64,000 nucleotides of DNA from Chrysemys picta bellii (GCF_011386835.1 NC_088792.1:221002394-221066393), one strand, 5' to 3'. Numbered from the stretch's first letter, positions 10,391 to 21,865 are shown. Numbers and translations are program-made. The notes: a model not told the origin generated them from the letters alone.

Positions 10391-12951
10391 ACTTCGGAAG
10401 TTACTACTAAATTGGAGTAAGGGTATCAGAATCTGCCCCACATCATTATTCTATGAGGACATTCTTTTTAATGTGCTAATGCTAGTTTAATGTCCAATCC
10501 CTGATAAAAATCAGGTAGCCCCACTTGCTGTTATCAGTAAGAAAATCTAACTTTAAAGGTGGAAATACATGAAAAGTAGTACCAATTCTTTTAAACCAAC
10601 TTTTTTTTTTCTAAAATAGCTTTCCTTTAATATGTTGCATGTGTAAAACTTGGCCAATTTTTTTAATGCAACCTCAATGAAATCAGTAGAGTTATGGGGG
10701 TAACTGAGGGCAGATTTTGCCCCAGTATGCAGTAGTGCCATTTATTATAATGTTTTAATTTGTCTGAGTTTAGGAAGATGTGCACAGCTCACTACATGGC
10801 TCCACCACTTATGAGGAATGTGATCATTTCAAATTTGTGCCCGTGAAACTTTATACCATCCCCAATGGATTTAGTATTATTCATTTTAGCAGCAATGCAA
10901 TGGGTTTTCATTTGAAAACCCATTGCTCATAACTCCAAAAAAATTCATCATTCTGAGATATTTCCAATTCTTGGTCTTGGGCAAAAATGAATCTGAAAGA
11001 TTTGAGCAAAATCTTGCCAGTGCTCGAGTGATGTGAGAATGAAAATCCCAACGAATAAATATCAATCATAATATACAGGAAAATTGTGATTCACATGTTT
11101 GAAGTTAGAAACTATCAAGCCTCCTCCTCCTCCAACATAGGTCTTAAATTCTGTCCAGTGGAATTGTCCAGGGCAGTTGGGCAATTTAGAAAAATTTCAG
11201 ATTATTCCGCCTCAAATTAGGCTAAATTACAGAGTCCATAACTATTCAGTGAGAGGAAAAACCAGAAAGATTTTTACTGAGCAAAACAAAAGTTCTAAGA
11301 TTTCAGTTAAAGGAAAAGATGCATCCTTTGCTTGTAACATTTATACTCATTAATATTGGTGGTTTGCAAGGGCAGGAAGTCAGAAGGTTTGAATTCCTCC
11401 TAGCTGTGACTAAAATCATAGGTAAAAAGGGCCAGTGAGGCAGAAGTAGCTTCAAAATCAAAGGAGAAGATAAATATAACTATAGCATGGGTGCCTTTTT
11501 GCTTTTGTGCTTCATGTGGCTACTTCTTTTAAATATCCTTGTGATCAGCTCTAAGGGGGGAAAAGATAGAAAAACAGAAGCAAACTGAAATCTGCTTAGC
11601 AATATAAAGTGCCTCAGGATAGTAAGTCAGGGGTCTACTGTAAAAATACATTGGTTTTGTGGAATGCCCAAATGATGTGTACAATGGTAAGGGGAAGATC
11701 ACATGAATATACTAGTTCTGAAACCAAAAGTTCCTCTACTGTGTGGCAGATGGTGAATTCTCCACCACCCAAGACATGACTTTGAAATGTTTTCCACAGT
11801 AATTTTAAGGTATTGTGCCAACTTTCAAATCTTCCCCTTTGGTTTCCATTCAGACACACACTGCAGATTTACACTTCAAATCCAAGTTGCCAACTATAGC
11901 AATACTTCTATTAAGGAAGTCACACGAAATAATACGTATGTGCTTACAGAACAGCCTACCCATGTATTAGTGTTAAATAAACAATTAAGTGAAAGCCCTA
12001 AAATAGCCTAGACTGAAAGGACCTGTTCCCTGTTTTCCTGTTCCCATCATTTGAGGCAATAGAAGAAAATCATAAGCGCTTCATGCTTTCTATCATCCCT
12101 GTACATGTATCTGGCAATTCATTGTGAGAGATTTTTGGATCAACTTGGTTTGCTTTTCATAAGAGTAATGGGTTAAAACCAGAGCCCTGGCCAAATTCCA
12201 ACTAAGGTAATTACATCCTGCCTATCTGAATTGCCCAGCTACTTTCAGTTATATATAATAATCATTTTAATCATTTTCACTTTCAATCTGGTTGTAGTTA
12301 TAGAACAGCTGATGCCTTGCACCCCAAAGGTTTCTGAGATGCAAAGGTGTTGTAAGGCTTATTAAATACTTTGAATAGTTTGAAGTGCCAAGTATACGTA
12401 TTCACTTACATAAGACCTTCTTTATTAGTAGCATCTACCACAAGAACAAGGGAGACTGCTTGCGTAGCCATTGAAGCCACTTGGATGGCCTGTAACGAAT
12501 ATTCTGATTCCGCCCTGCTCCAAGAGACTCAAAACTATTCTAATTTCCATGACACGTGAATCTGGCCTTCAGAGCGGCAAATATTTTCCTGAAATAAATT
12601 TTAATTAAGTTTTTAAATTGTTAATATGGATATTTTTGAAAGAAAGAAACCCAGTGAGGAGTTATAAAAAAGTGTATGATATTTATGTACATCGTGCCAT
12701 TTGTGTGCATGATGTTTTACAGATATGAATAAAGACAAGGTTCCTGCCCCAAAGTATGAATGTAACCAATGGAAAGATTCCCAAATCAAGTGACATTGGA
12801 TTAGGCCCTTACAATCTAAATTGGATAAAATAAAAAAAAGAGGGATGGAGGAGACAGTGTAATATGAGTGTGAAGTGATAGAATCATTATAGAAATGTCA
12901 TGCATCTCATCAGTTACAAAGAGTGCATCCCCAAATTATATTTTTATAATA

Positions 12952-13558
12952 CAGGGAGTCCTCGGACTTACGACGCCCGATTTACGTCGGATGCCACTTA
13001 CAACACTTTGCAATTGACTGCCTGTTTCGCCCCTACGACACTTGTTTCGCCCTTATGATGCTCAATTTGCATAAAGTTTGCTTGAAATCACATCCTGGTT
13101 GCGTTATACTGATATGGAGCTGGAAGGGGTCGCTTCTGATTGCCTTCGAGGCAGCAGGATAGCTTGTTGCTGGGTAGGGTTGCCGCTTATTTTGGATTGG
13201 CTGAGCCTGGGGCCAGGAGCCAATCAGAAAGCTTGAATAGTGATTGGCTGAGGCTCGGCATGTATGGCTTTCTGAGCCTGTGTTGCCGGCATTCTGAGCA
13301 GCATATGTGAGTTCATATTTTTTTTGAATGGTGTTTACAAAATACAGTGTACAGTAAATACATTGATGTTGCAACATTAGTCATCTATAATTCATTTAGT
13401 ACAAAAATCTGTGTTATTGTGGTGAAAATAGTGTATCAAGCCTTGGTTCAGGAACCAATCCCCCCTTCATCTTCATCTTGATTCCTAAGGGAAAAGCAGT
13501 TTTGACTTACAGCGCAATTCTGAGAAATGAATTCTGTCGTAAGTCCGAGGACTCCCTA
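12952..13558. mobile_element. Tigger/pogo-like MITE, 607 bp
   Basis: Left end CAGGGAGTCCTCGGACTTAC and right end GTAAGTCCGAGGACTCCCTA are inverted copies. TA at 12950-12951 and 13559-13560 is the target duplication of the Tc1/mariner superfamily. Internal sequence repeats the theme (TTACGACGCCCGATTTACG, TTACAGCGCAATTCTGAG). No transposase is encoded, so it needed one from elsewhere. The mid part includes CCAATCAGAAAGC and GATTGGCTGAGC, reminiscent of CCAAT-box DNA, without evidence of promoter use. Confidence 0.85.
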
Positions 13559-13688
13559 TAATGAGATCTAAATTGAGCTATTAGAGATGGAAAGAGACTT
13601 GGTATAAACTAGGTTTAAAGGAGGGACAGGAAGATTGATTGGCTCATTGGATGGAAGAAGATGTTACACATGTATGAAGATGTTACAC

Positions 13689-13717
13689 ATAGATGACTCA
13701 ACACATGAGTCATCTAT
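13689..13717. repeat. 11-bp-arm palindrome at the CR1 5' junction
   Basis: ATAGATGACTC and GAGTCATCTAT form perfect arms around a 7-nt loop, right where recognisable CR1 sequence begins. Just upstream GAAGATGTTACACAT is tandemly duplicated (from about 13657 and 13676). Such junk at the 5' end of a LINE is a known by-product of imprecise second-strand joining, but that is inference. Confidence 0.6.
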
Positions 13718-14174
13718 CTGCCGCCCCGACCGGGAAAACCGAGAGGTCTGCTGCTTGCCAGGAGCTAGGATACACGATGTGACGGAGAGACTGCCGAGAC
13801 TCATCAAGCCCTCGGATCGCTACCCCTTCCTGCTTCTCCACGTGGGCACCAATGATACTGCCAAGAAAGTCCTTGAGCGGATCACTGCAGACTACGTGGC
13901 TCTGGGAAGAAGGATAAAGGAGTTTGAGGCGCAAGTGGTGTTCTCGTCCATCCTCCCTGTGCAAGGAAAAGGCCGGGGTAGAGACCGTCGAATCGTGGAA
14001 GTCAACGAATGGCTACGCAGGTGGTGTCGGAGAGAAGGCTTTGGATTCTTCGACCATGGGATGGTGTTCCAAGAAGAAGGAGTGCTAGGCAGAGACGGGC
14101 TCCACCTAACTAAGAGAGGGAAGAGCATCTTCGCCAGCAGGCTGGCTAACCTAGTGAGGAGGGCTTTAAACTAG
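13716..14174 (+). CDS. CR1 ORF1 protein, C-terminal esterase domain (truncated)
   Basis: The frame is open through the upstream flank but recognisable protein starts near [20 protein letters not shown]1 ORF1 proteins carry an N-terminal zinc finger and coiled coil and a C-terminal SGNH-type esterase domain that helps form the retrotransposition particle. Here only the esterase part remains: [10 protein letters not shown] carries the block with the conserved Gly and Asn, [11 protein letters not shown] follows, and [11 protein letters not shown] supplies the D-x-x-H block. The N-terminal half, including the catalytic Ser block, is partly or wholly missing because the insertion is 5' truncated, so this protein would not be functional. 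The stop lies 44 nt before ORF2. Confidence 0.85.
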   Translation: MCRPDRENREVCCLPGARIHDVTERLPRLIKPSDRYPFLLLHVGTNDTAKKVLERITADYVALGRRIKEFEAQVVFSSILPVQGKGRGRDRRIVEVNEWLRRWCRREGFGFFDHGMVFQEEGVLGRDGLHLTKRGKSIFASRLANLVRRALN

Positions 14175-14218
14175 GTTCACCGGGGGAAGGAGACCAAAGC
14201 CCTGAGGTAAGTGGGGAA

Positions 14219-17068
14219 ATGGGATCCTGGGAGGAAGCACAAGCAGGAGAGTGCAAGAGGGGAGGACTCCTGTCTCATGCTGAGAAAGAGAGACGATCGA
14301 TGAGTTATCTTAAGTGCCTATACACAAATGCAAGAAGCCTGGGAAACAAGCAGGGAGAACTGGAAGTCCTGGCACAGTCAGGGAACTATGATGTGATTGG
14401 AATAACAGAGACTTGGTGGGATAACTCACATGACTGGAGTACTGTCATGGATGGATATAAACTGTTCAGGAAGGACAGGCAGGGCAGAAAAGGTGGGGGA
14501 GTTGCGTTGTATGTAAGAGAGGAGTATGACTGCTCAGAGCTCCGGTATGAAACTGCAGAAAAACCTGAGAGTCTCTGGATAAAGTTGAGAAGTGTGAGCA
14601 ACAAGGGTGATGTCGTGGTTGGAGTCTGCTATAGACCACCAGACCAAGGGGATGAGGTGGACGAGGCTTTCTTCTGGCAACTAGCAGAAGTTGCTAGATC
14701 GCAGGCCCTGGTTCTCATGGGAGACTTTAATCACCCTGATATCTGCTGGGAGAGCAATACAGCGGTGCACAGGCAATCCAGGAAATTTTTGGATAGTGTA
14801 GGGGACAATTTCCTGGTGCAAGTGCTGGAGGAACCAACTAGGGGCAAAGCTTTTCTTGACCTGCTACTCACAAACAGAGAAGAACTAGTAGGGGAAGTAA
14901 AAGTGGATGGGAACCTGGGAGGCAGTGACCATGAGATGGTCGAGTTCAGGATCCTGACACAAGGAAGAAAGGAGAGCAGCAGAATACGGACCCTGGACTT
15001 CAGAAAAGCAGACTTTGACTCCCTCAGGGAACAGATGGGCAGGATCCCCTGGGAGAATAACATGAAGGGCAAAGGGGTCCAGGAGAGCTGGCTGTATTTT
15101 AAAGAATCCTTATTGAGGTTGCAGGAACAAACCATCCCGATGTGTAGAAAGAATAGTAAATATGGCAGGCGACCAGCTTGGCTAAACAGTGAAATCCTTG
15201 CTGATCTTAAACGCAAAAAAGAAGCTTACAAGAAGTGGAAGATTGGACAAATGACCAGGGAGGAGTATAAAAATATTGCTCAGGCGTGCAGGAGTGAAAT
15301 CAGGAAGGCCAAATCACACTTGGAGTTGCAGTTAGCAAGAGATGTTAAGAGTAACAAGAAGGGTTTCTTCAGGTATGTTAGCAACAAGAAGAAAATAAAG
15401 GAAAGTGTGGGCCCCTTACTGAATGAGGGAGGCAACCTAGTGACCAAGGATGTGGAAAAAGCTAATGTACTCAATGATTTTTTTGCCTCTGTCTTCACAA
15501 ACAAGGTCAGCTCCCAGACTGCTGCACTGGGCAGTACAGCATGGGGAGAAGGTGACCAACCCTCTGTGGAGAAAGAAGTGGTTCGGGACTATTTAGAAAA
15601 ACTGGACGTGCACAAGTCCATGGGGCCGGATGCGCTGCATCCGAGGGTGCTAAAGGAGTTGGCGGGTGAGATTGCAGAGCCATTAGCCATTATTTTTGAA
15701 AACTCATGGCGATCGGGCGAGGTCCCAGATGACTGGAAAAAGGCTAATGTAGTGCCCATCTTTAAAAAAGGGAAGAAGGAGGATCCGGGGAACTACAGGC
15801 CAGTCAGCCTCACCTCAGTCCCTGGAAAAATCATAGAGCAGGTCCTCAAGGAATCAATTATGAAACATTTAGAGGAGAGGAAAGTGATCAGGAACAGTCA
15901 GCATGGATTCACAAAGGGGAAGTCGTGCCTGACTAACCTAATTGCCTTCTATGATGAGATAACTGGCTCTGTGGATGAGGGGAAAGCAGTGGATGTGTTA
16001 TTCCTTGACTTTAGCAAAGCTTTTGATACGGTCTCCCACAGTATTCTTGCCGCCAAGTTAAAGAAGTATGGGCTGGATGAATGGACTGTAAGGTGGATAG
16101 AAAGCTGGCTAGATCGTCGGGCTCAACGGGTAGTGATCAATGGCTCCATGTCTAGTTGGCAGCCGGTTTCAAGCGGAGTGCCCCAAGGGTCGGTCCTGGG
16201 GCCGGTTTTGTTTAATATCTTTATTAATGATCTGGAGGATGGTGTGGACTGCACTCTCAGCAAGTTTGCAGATGACACTAAACTAGGAGGCGTGGTAGAT
16301 ACACTAGAGGGTAGGGATCGGATACAGAGGGACCTAGACAAATTAGAAGATTGGGCCGAAAAAAACCTGATGAGGTTCAACAAGGACAAGTGCAGAGTCC
16401 TGCACTTAGGACGGAAGAATCCCATGCACTGCTACAGACTAGGGACCGAATGGCTAGGTAGCAGTTCTGCAGAAAAGGACCTAGGGGTCACAGTGGACGA
16501 GAAGCTGGATATGAGTCAACAGTGTGCTCTTGTTGCCAAGAAGGCTAACGGCATTTTGGGCTGTATAAGTAGGGGCATTGCCAGCAGATCGAGGGACGTA
16601 ATCGTTCCCCTTTATTCGACATTGGTGAGGCCTCATCTGGAATACTGTGTCCAGTTTTGGGCCCCACACTACAAGAAGGATGTGGAAAAATTGGAAAGAG
16701 TCCAGCGGAGGGCAACAAAAATGATTAGGGGTCTGGAGCACATGACTTATGAGGAGAGGCTGAGGGAACTGGGATTGTTTAGTCTCCAGAAGAGAAGAAT
16801 GAGGGGGGATTTGATAGCAGCCTTCAACTACCTGAAGGGGGGTTCCAAAGAGGATGGAGCTCGGCTGTTCTCAGTGGTGGCAGACGACAGAACAAGGAGC
16901 AATGGTCTCAAGTTGCAGTGGGGGAGGTCCAGGTTGGATATCAGGAAAAACTATTTCACTAGGAGGGTGGTGAAACACTGGAATGCGTTACCTAGAGAGG
17001 TGGTGGAGTCTCCTTCCTTGGAGGTTTTTAAGGCCCGGCTTGACAAAGCCCTGGCTGGGATGATTTAG
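14219..17068 (+). CDS. CR1 ORF2: AP endonuclease plus reverse transcriptase, 949 aa, no stops
   Basis: This is the polyprotein that nicks chromosomal DNA and reverse transcribes CR1 RNA at the nick. The endonuclease spans about residues 30-245: YTNARS near 35-40, GITETWW with the catalytic Glu at 64, GDFNHPDI with Asp169 and Asn171, and GSDHEM with Asp237 and His238. The reverse transcriptase spans about 505-800: NYRPVSLTS (525), LDFSKAFDT with the first catalytic Asp (about 597), [10 protein letters not shown] (653) and FADD at 683-686, the active-site box (nt 16265-16276). The C-terminal part contains the CR1-typical [13 protein letters not shown] and [12 protein letters not shown]. Length is in the normal range for CR1 ORF2. 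ATG at 14219 is the first in frame; Met28 just before the endonuclease is an alternative start. No frameshift was seen. Confidence 0.93.
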   Translation: MGSWEEAQAGECKRGGLLSHAEKERRSMSYLKCLYTNARSLGNKQGELEVLAQSGNYDVIGITETWWDNSHDWSTVMDGYKLFRKDRQGRKGGGVALYVREEYDCSELRYETAEKPESLWIKLRSVSNKGDVVVGVCYRPPDQGDEVDEAFFWQLAEVARSQALVLMGDFNHPDICWESNTAVHRQSRKFLDSVGDNFLVQVLEEPTRGKAFLDLLLTNREELVGEVKVDGNLGGSDHEMVEFRILTQGRKESSRIRTLDFRKADFDSLREQMGRIPWENNMKGKGVQESWLYFKESLLRLQEQTIPMCRKNSKYGRRPAWLNSEILADLKRKKEAYKKWKIGQMTREEYKNIAQACRSEIRKAKSHLELQLARDVKSNKKGFFRYVSNKKKIKESVGPLLNEGGNLVTKDVEKANVLNDFFASVFTNKVSSQTAALGSTAWGEGDQPSVEKEVVRDYLEKLDVHKSMGPDALHPRVLKELAGEIAEPLAIIFENSWRSGEVPDDWKKANVVPIFKKGKKEDPGNYRPVSLTSVPGKIIEQVLKESIMKHLEERKVIRNSQHGFTKGKSCLTNLIAFYDEITGSVDEGKAVDVLFLDFSKAFDTVSHSILAAKLKKYGLDEWTVRWIESWLDRRAQRVVINGSMSSWQPVSSGVPQGSVLGPVLFNIFINDLEDGVDCTLSKFADDTKLGGVVDTLEGRDRIQRDLDKLEDWAEKNLMRFNKDKCRVLHLGRKNPMHCYRLGTEWLGSSSAEKDLGVTVDEKLDMSQQCALVAKKANGILGCISRGIASRSRDVIVPLYSTLVRPHLEYCVQFWAPHYKKDVEKLERVQRRATKMIRGLEHMTYEERLRELGLFSLQKRRMRGDLIAAFNYLKGGSKEDGARLFSVVADDRTRSNGLKLQWGRSRLDIRKNYFTRRVVKHWNALPREVVESPSLEVFKARLDKALAGMI

Positions 17069-17162
17069 CTGGGAATTGGTCCTGCTTTGAGCAGGGGGTT
17101 GGACTAGATGACCTCTTGAGGTCCCTTCCAACTCTGATATTCTATGATTCTATGATTCTATG
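17069..17162 (+). other. CR1 3' UTR with conserved stem-loop and ATTCTATG tail
   Basis: After the ORF2 stop comes GGGTTGGACTAGATGACCTC, then GAGGTCCCTTCCAACTC; the two can pair (AGATGACCTC with GAGGTC, GGTTGGA with TCCAAC) as in CR1 3' ends recognised by their own reverse transcriptase. The element ends in ATTCTATG repeats instead of poly(A). The copies at 2540 and 29032 carry the same end in reverse. Confidence 0.88.
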
Positions 17163-17203
17163 TAGGGAGGAGTATTTTTAAAAAAGTAGTCAGATGTCAG
17201 AGG

Positions 17204-17442
17204 CAGGGCCAGCTCCAGCATTCTGCCGCCCCAAGCCAAAAAAAAAAAAAAGCCGCGATCGCAATCGCGACCGGCGGCGGCAATTGGGGGGGTGGGGGGA
17301 GAAAGCCGCGATCAGCGGCAGCAGGTCCTTCACTCCTAGAGGGAGTGAGGGACCTGCCACCCCGAATTGCCGCAGGTGCCGCCCCTCTCCCTTGGCCGCC
17401 CCAAGCACCCGCTTGTTAAGCAGGTGCCTGGAGCTGGCCCTG
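17204..17442. mobile_element. hAT-type MITE, 239 bp, with 8-bp target duplication
   Basis: GTCAGAGG at 17196-17203 and GTCAGAAG at 17443-17450 are an 8-bp duplication with one mismatch, the hallmark of hAT transposons. Termini CAGGGCCAGCTCCAG and CTGGAGCTGGCCCTG are inverted repeats. The inside is GC-rich, with a run of 14 A, palindromic CGCGATCGCAATCGCG and GGTCCTTCACTCC/GGAGTGAGGGACC arms. The same family recurs at 47607-48138 and as a part at 45390-45526. It lies 40 bp past the end of the CR1 copy. Confidence 0.88.
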
Positions 17443-17450
17443 GTCAGAAG

Positions 17451-18680
17451 AGATGAATGAAGCCAGGAGACAGATGGACCTGGAAGGGCACAGCATACGA
17501 CAGGATGAGGAAAGAACCTGAGCAGTAGGAGAAAAGAGTTTGAATTTCTTGCAGAATGAAACAGAAGACAGAGAAGCGTTCTGAGAAGAAGTGTGACTTG
17601 GTGTGGCTGGCCAGTAAAGCACTTTAATTGCAGTTGAATGGGCTGGAGCCATGAGAGAAAAGGAGAAGGTTACAAAACTATGCGAGAGCTAACAGGGACA
17701 TGAACTCATGAGAGTGACAGGATTTGATAAGAGCCTGGATATGCATAAAGGACTGGGAGGACACAAACAACACCCAAGGCCGTAAGTTGGAGTGACTGAA
17801 GTTGTCACCAGAGATGGAGAAACGGTGGATGGGAAAATAAGTTCATTTTTAGACATGGTTAATTTTAGGAGGCAGTAGGACACTCATGAAGAGATATCCA
17901 AAAGATAGACAGTGATGAAAGATTGGACAGAGAAAGAGATGAGAAATAGAGATCTAGAATTGATAGTCTTTGACATAAAGGTAGTAAACAGAACTGATAA
18001 AGTCACCCAGGTTGGCTGTTGAAGGAGAAAAGAAGGGATCAAAGATAGTCTACTGAGAAAAAACAACAACAAAAATAGGAAGGGGAAAAAAAGCAATGAT
18101 GTAGTGAGGTAGTGAGGTAGGAGGAGAACCATATGAGGTCAGCGTCTCAGAAGCCAAAGAAAAGAGGACAGTCCAGAGCACAGATTAAGAATGATTATAG
18201 AGATGAGGCTCTTAGACTTGGCAAGAAAGAAGTAGTTCGTTACTTTGAGGGCTTAATTAGTGGACAGGCTTATTTAGTGGAAGGCACCAAGAAAGAATAC
18301 AAGTCACCGGGAGTAGAGGGTACACTCAAGGAGGTTGGAAATGGAGCAGATAGAATATAGGGAATTTTTGAACTGCACAGAGGAGAAAAGGAAGAAGGTG
18401 GAGAATTCCTGCTGGATAATGCTAATTTTGCCTTTAAAGAAATTTGCAAGATCATCAACAGAGTGAGAAAAGAGGGAAGGAGGATTTTAGGATGGAATTA
18501 AAAAAATAGACAGGGACTGGACATATAAGAGTAGGTGAGGGAGAAGTAGGATGATCATACTATTCCTGGACAAATAATGTTAAAAGAAGACTCACAAAAC
18601 ATACAGTAAAGAAAGTCACTGGAGAATTTTTCCAGAGATATGGAATCAGAGAAGAAGCAAAGGAAACAGATCCTACCTGT
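17451..18680. other. Purine-rich stretch, no element recognised
   Basis: The plus strand is markedly rich in A and G with repeated AGGAG, GAGAAAAG and GTAGTGAGGTAG wording. I see no coding frame of credible composition and no terminal repeats. It could be an old LINE UTR or LTR too diverged to name. Confidence 0.4.
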
Positions 18681-18689
18681 ACAGATCCT

Positions 18690-19960
18690 GTATTTTATTA
18701 TCTTCCATCCTCTCCTTATTAGGACATAGGGAATCTCCATTTATAGATCCTCCCCTAAGGGATCCTCCCGTAAGGGATGTCCAAGCCACATGCTCCTCTG
18801 CACCCGTCAGCTTTCCCCCAGCCCTTAGTTTAAAAACTGCTCTACAACCTTTTTAATTTTAAGCGCCAGCAATCTGGTTCTATTTTCGTTTAGGTGGAGC
18901 CCATCCTTCCTGTATAGGCTGCCCCTTTCCCAAAAGTTTCCCCAGTTCCTAATAAATCTAAACCCCTCCTCCCTATGCCATCATCTCATCCATGCATTGA
19001 GATCCTGCAGTTCTGCCTGTTTAACTGGCCCTGCGCTTGGAACTGGAAGCATTTCAGAGAATGCTACCACGGAGTTCCTGGACTTCAATTTCTTATCTAG
19101 CCTAAATTTGTCCTCCAGGACCGCTCTCCGATCCTTCCCTATGTCATTGGTACCTCCATGTACCATGACCCCTAGCTCCTCCTCAGAACTATACATAAGC
19201 CTATCTAGATGTCTCGAGAGATCCGCAATCTTCGCAGCGGGCAGACAAGTCACCATGCGGTTCTCCTGGTCATTGCAAACCCAGCTACGTTTCTAATGAT
19301 CGAATCATCCATTACGAATATCTGTCTCTTCCTAATAACTGGAGTTCCCTCCCCTGGAGAGGTACCCTAAGTGCGAGAGGATACCACAACATCTGGAAGG
19401 AGGGTCCCAACTATGGGATCATTTCCCTCTGCTCTAGTTGGATGTTCTCCTTCCCTGAGGCTTTCATCTGCCTCAACAGCACAGAGGCTGTCACAGACGG
19501 GGTGGGACCGTTCTACTGTATCCCGGAAAGTCTCATCTATGTACCTCTGTCTCCCTTAGCTCCTCCAGCTCAGCCACCCTGGCCTCCAAAGCCCGTATGC
19601 GGTCTCTGAGGGCCAGGAGCTCCTTGCACTGAATGCACACATACACCACCTGCCCATAGGGCAGGTAATCATACATGCTACATTGGGTGCAATAAACTGA
19701 GTAGCCCTCACTCTGTTGCGGGACTTCTGCCTGCATTCGCTTTTCACTCCTGCAGCTGGTTCCTTTGTTGTTATTTTGTTTTTATCAGGGGATGTTTTTT
19801 AGCTTAAGTTTAAAGTTTAAGGACTGTTAAGTGTATGTAGCCCCCTCCCCTCATGCTCCTCCTGTAAATTCCCTCGCAACACTCCCATTAGCCGCTCCTG
19901 TTCGCTAGCTCCTCTGGTCACTTAGGACTGAAAGCGACCAGAGGAGCTAGAGAAATCAGC
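18690..19960 (-). mobile_element. CR1 LINE with 5' UTR and ORF1 only (3' truncated), antisense
   Basis: On the minus strand the block runs from a 5' leader (about 19960-19737) through ORF1 to the ORF1 C-terminus DGLHLNENRTRLLALKIKKV near 18900-18840, and is lost soon after. No ORF2 endonuclease or RT sequence follows. That is the reverse of the usual LINE pattern, where the 5' side is lost. At the 5' edge, CTAGCTCCTCTGGTC and GACCAGAGGAGCTAG (about 19907-19951) form an inverted repeat with an 18-nt spacer. Confidence 0.72.
18810..19736 (-). pseudogene. CR1 ORF1 (zinc finger, coiled coil, esterase), broken
   Basis: The frame starts at ATG 19736 with an N-terminal CxxC...CxxC zinc-binding motif (CTQCSMYDYLPYG, then CIQCKELLALRD) followed by a leucine-zipper-like helix RIRALEARVAELEELRE. 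It later shows the esterase part: SRHLDRLMYSSEEELGVMV, then HGGTNDIGKDR and VAFSEMLPVP at 19256-18981. A stop after NAWMR near 18981 and a frame change are needed to reach WHREEGFRFIRNWG and the DGLHLNENR block. Between 19530 and 19260 the frame is also disturbed. As a family, these proteins bind RNA and associate with the ORF2 product. This copy is dead but shows both ends of ORF1, unlike the 13716 copy. Confidence 0.75.
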
Positions 19961-20004
19961 TAGAGATTTACCATGTGGTCAAAATAAGAGCATAAGAACG
20001 GCCA

Positions 20005-20130
20005 TGCTGGGTCATACCAAAGGTCCATCTAGCCCAGTATCCTGTCTTCTGGCAGTGGCCAATGCCAGGTGCTTCAGAGGGAATGAATAGAACATCCCCT
20101 GTTGCCCATTCCCTGCTGGGCAAAAGTGCT
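20005..20130 (-). mobile_element. CR1/LINE 3'-end-like fragment, antisense
   Basis: The text CATAAGAACGGCCATGCTGG, then GGTCATACCAAAGGTCCATC, TAGCCCAGTATCCTGTCTTC and GGCAGTGGCCAATGCCAGGT is the wording of a common reptilian LINE 3' region that I associate with a CR1 lineage other than the 13716 copy. It is only 0.13 kb and non-coding. Subfamily placement is from memory. Confidence 0.55.
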
Positions 20131-21002
20131 AGGAAACCAATCCCTTATGTGCAAAAATGCTTATAACAGACCAGCAAATGTAGAAATGCAAATTGTGTGC
20201 GTTCTCCCTGGAAGAGAGAGAAAAAATGGTGGTGCACAATAAGCACATGTTGAAAGGGCACAACCAAACCATGAGAGCCAAGGTTATAAAAGTTGTTAAA
20301 TACACTGCTGAAAAGTGCAATGAAAAAGCGGTGGAAAGGCCTACCTAACCAGCTATGCTATGTGATAAAGAACAATACAGTGAGCAGAACTGTTAAAAAT
20401 CAAGGAATTGATAACTGTTTTTACACATGGCAAGTAAGACAGCTAAGTTCCAAATTACCGGATAATGGCAGACACATCACCAATGGATCTATTAGGTGTC
20501 TGGGAAGGAAAGAAAGAGGAGGTATTGTTTGAGATAATGTAGCTCCTTGATAAATGGAAATTCCCACAGGTTGTTAAATATTGGGGAGATGACTAATTAA
20601 AATGTCGATTTCTGAAAGCTAATTGTTATAGTATGCACTATACCTACACACAGTGGAATGTTACTGGAACTGGAACTTCAACTTCATGGCTAAAAGAAGA
20701 AGGCTCAAGTACTGCACTACAACAGAGCCTGTAACAGAGAGGGTTCAGATACACATCATCCTGGACACACTGGGCCTCAAACAAGCACTAGGGAGGGCAT
20801 TCTCCATTTGGGTCCTTGAACTTTGGAACTCACTTGCTTCATAGATCTGTACTAGCCCAAATTTGTTAAGGCTTCAGTGCGTGCCACATGAGGCTCACCT
20901 TTTTTTCCCCCCCTTGCTGTCCATAATTAGGTGAGTGTTGTGTGAGGCTGGAGAGTGGTGGTTGGGGACTCTGGGGACTTGATTAATTTCAATTATATTT
21001 AT

Positions 21003-21097
21003 AAAAAGCAACAGAGGGTCCTGTGGCACCTTTAAGACTAACAGAAGTATTGGGAGCATAAGCTTTCGTGGGTAAGAACCTCACTTCTTCAGATGCG
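21003..21097 (-). mobile_element. 95-bp Penelope-like 3' end with 11-bp target duplication
   Basis: ATTATATTTAT occurs at 20992-21002 and again at 21098-21108, bracketing the insert. Inside, GTGGCACCTTTAAGACTAAC and GAGCATAAGCTTTCGTGGGT are the reverse complement of the Penelope-like end seen at 1890, 54610 and 59945. Very short 3' copies with duplications of about 10-15 bp fit Penelope-type insertion. Confidence 0.8.
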
Positions 21098-21865
21098 ATT
21101 ATATTTATGTTAGCACTGAGTTATGTCTTTTGAACTAGGGGAATTCATAGATCTGTTTATTTATTAATGTATTTTTCAAACATCATCTAGGGTGCCCAAA
21201 GCATTGGATAGGTGCCCTCTCATTGTACTTTATAAATAAAATAAATAAAAACCAACAAATCAATCAATAAAACATGTTGGTTACTTAGCAACTTATAGAC
21301 TCTAGAAGTTTTATTTATTCTTATGATTGTCTCTTTTTTGTTTTGTTTTTCCTCCTTTGATTAATTTAGAAACACAAACTTGCTAAAAGAATCCTGAGTG
21401 TGTTTCAAGATTCTTGTGATCAACAATGTCTTCAGGCTTTTGCTGAGATGAGAACTACTCTGCTTGCAAGTGTTTTCTATATTTTTCTTCACTTCGGTGC
21501 GGGGAGGGGTCCTTATTTTTGCTCAAGGAAGAGGGAGATTATTTTTTTGAAAAAGAAGAAAATCAATGGAGTTAAAGACTGATCCCAAGATTAAATCACA
21601 ACACTAGAGAGAACACCAGGACATCTGTAAAGTGGGAAATAGTTTTCTGCTCAAATGCACAGTAAGGTGGTTTTAGATACCTGTTTGTTGCACTTTGCTT
21701 TGAAAAGAATAACCCATCATTAGAAGAGACCCCTGCACAGCAAAAATTCAACAGTTTACTGTCTCAGCATGCATAATGACACTGAGTCTCCTAGCCAGAG
21801 GCTAAGGTATAATCTCCAAACTCTGTAAAACAGATATAGTAAGTATTACTAAGTCAAATAAAATA

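Larger units (their letters stand above)
13716..17162 (+). mobile_element. Long CR1 LINE, ORF2 intact, 5' truncated in ORF1
   Basis: The element holds the last 150 or so codons of ORF1, all of ORF2 and a complete CR1 3' end. The 3' UTR reads GGACTAGATGACCTCTTGAG and ends in three ATTCTATG-type units at 17135-17162. CR1 moves by target-primed reverse transcription using the ORF2 endonuclease and reverse transcriptase and normally leaves no clear target duplication; none was seen. An uninterrupted ORF2 means this copy is young compared with the other CR1 pieces here. Its strand is opposite to that of the host gene. Confidence 0.93.
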
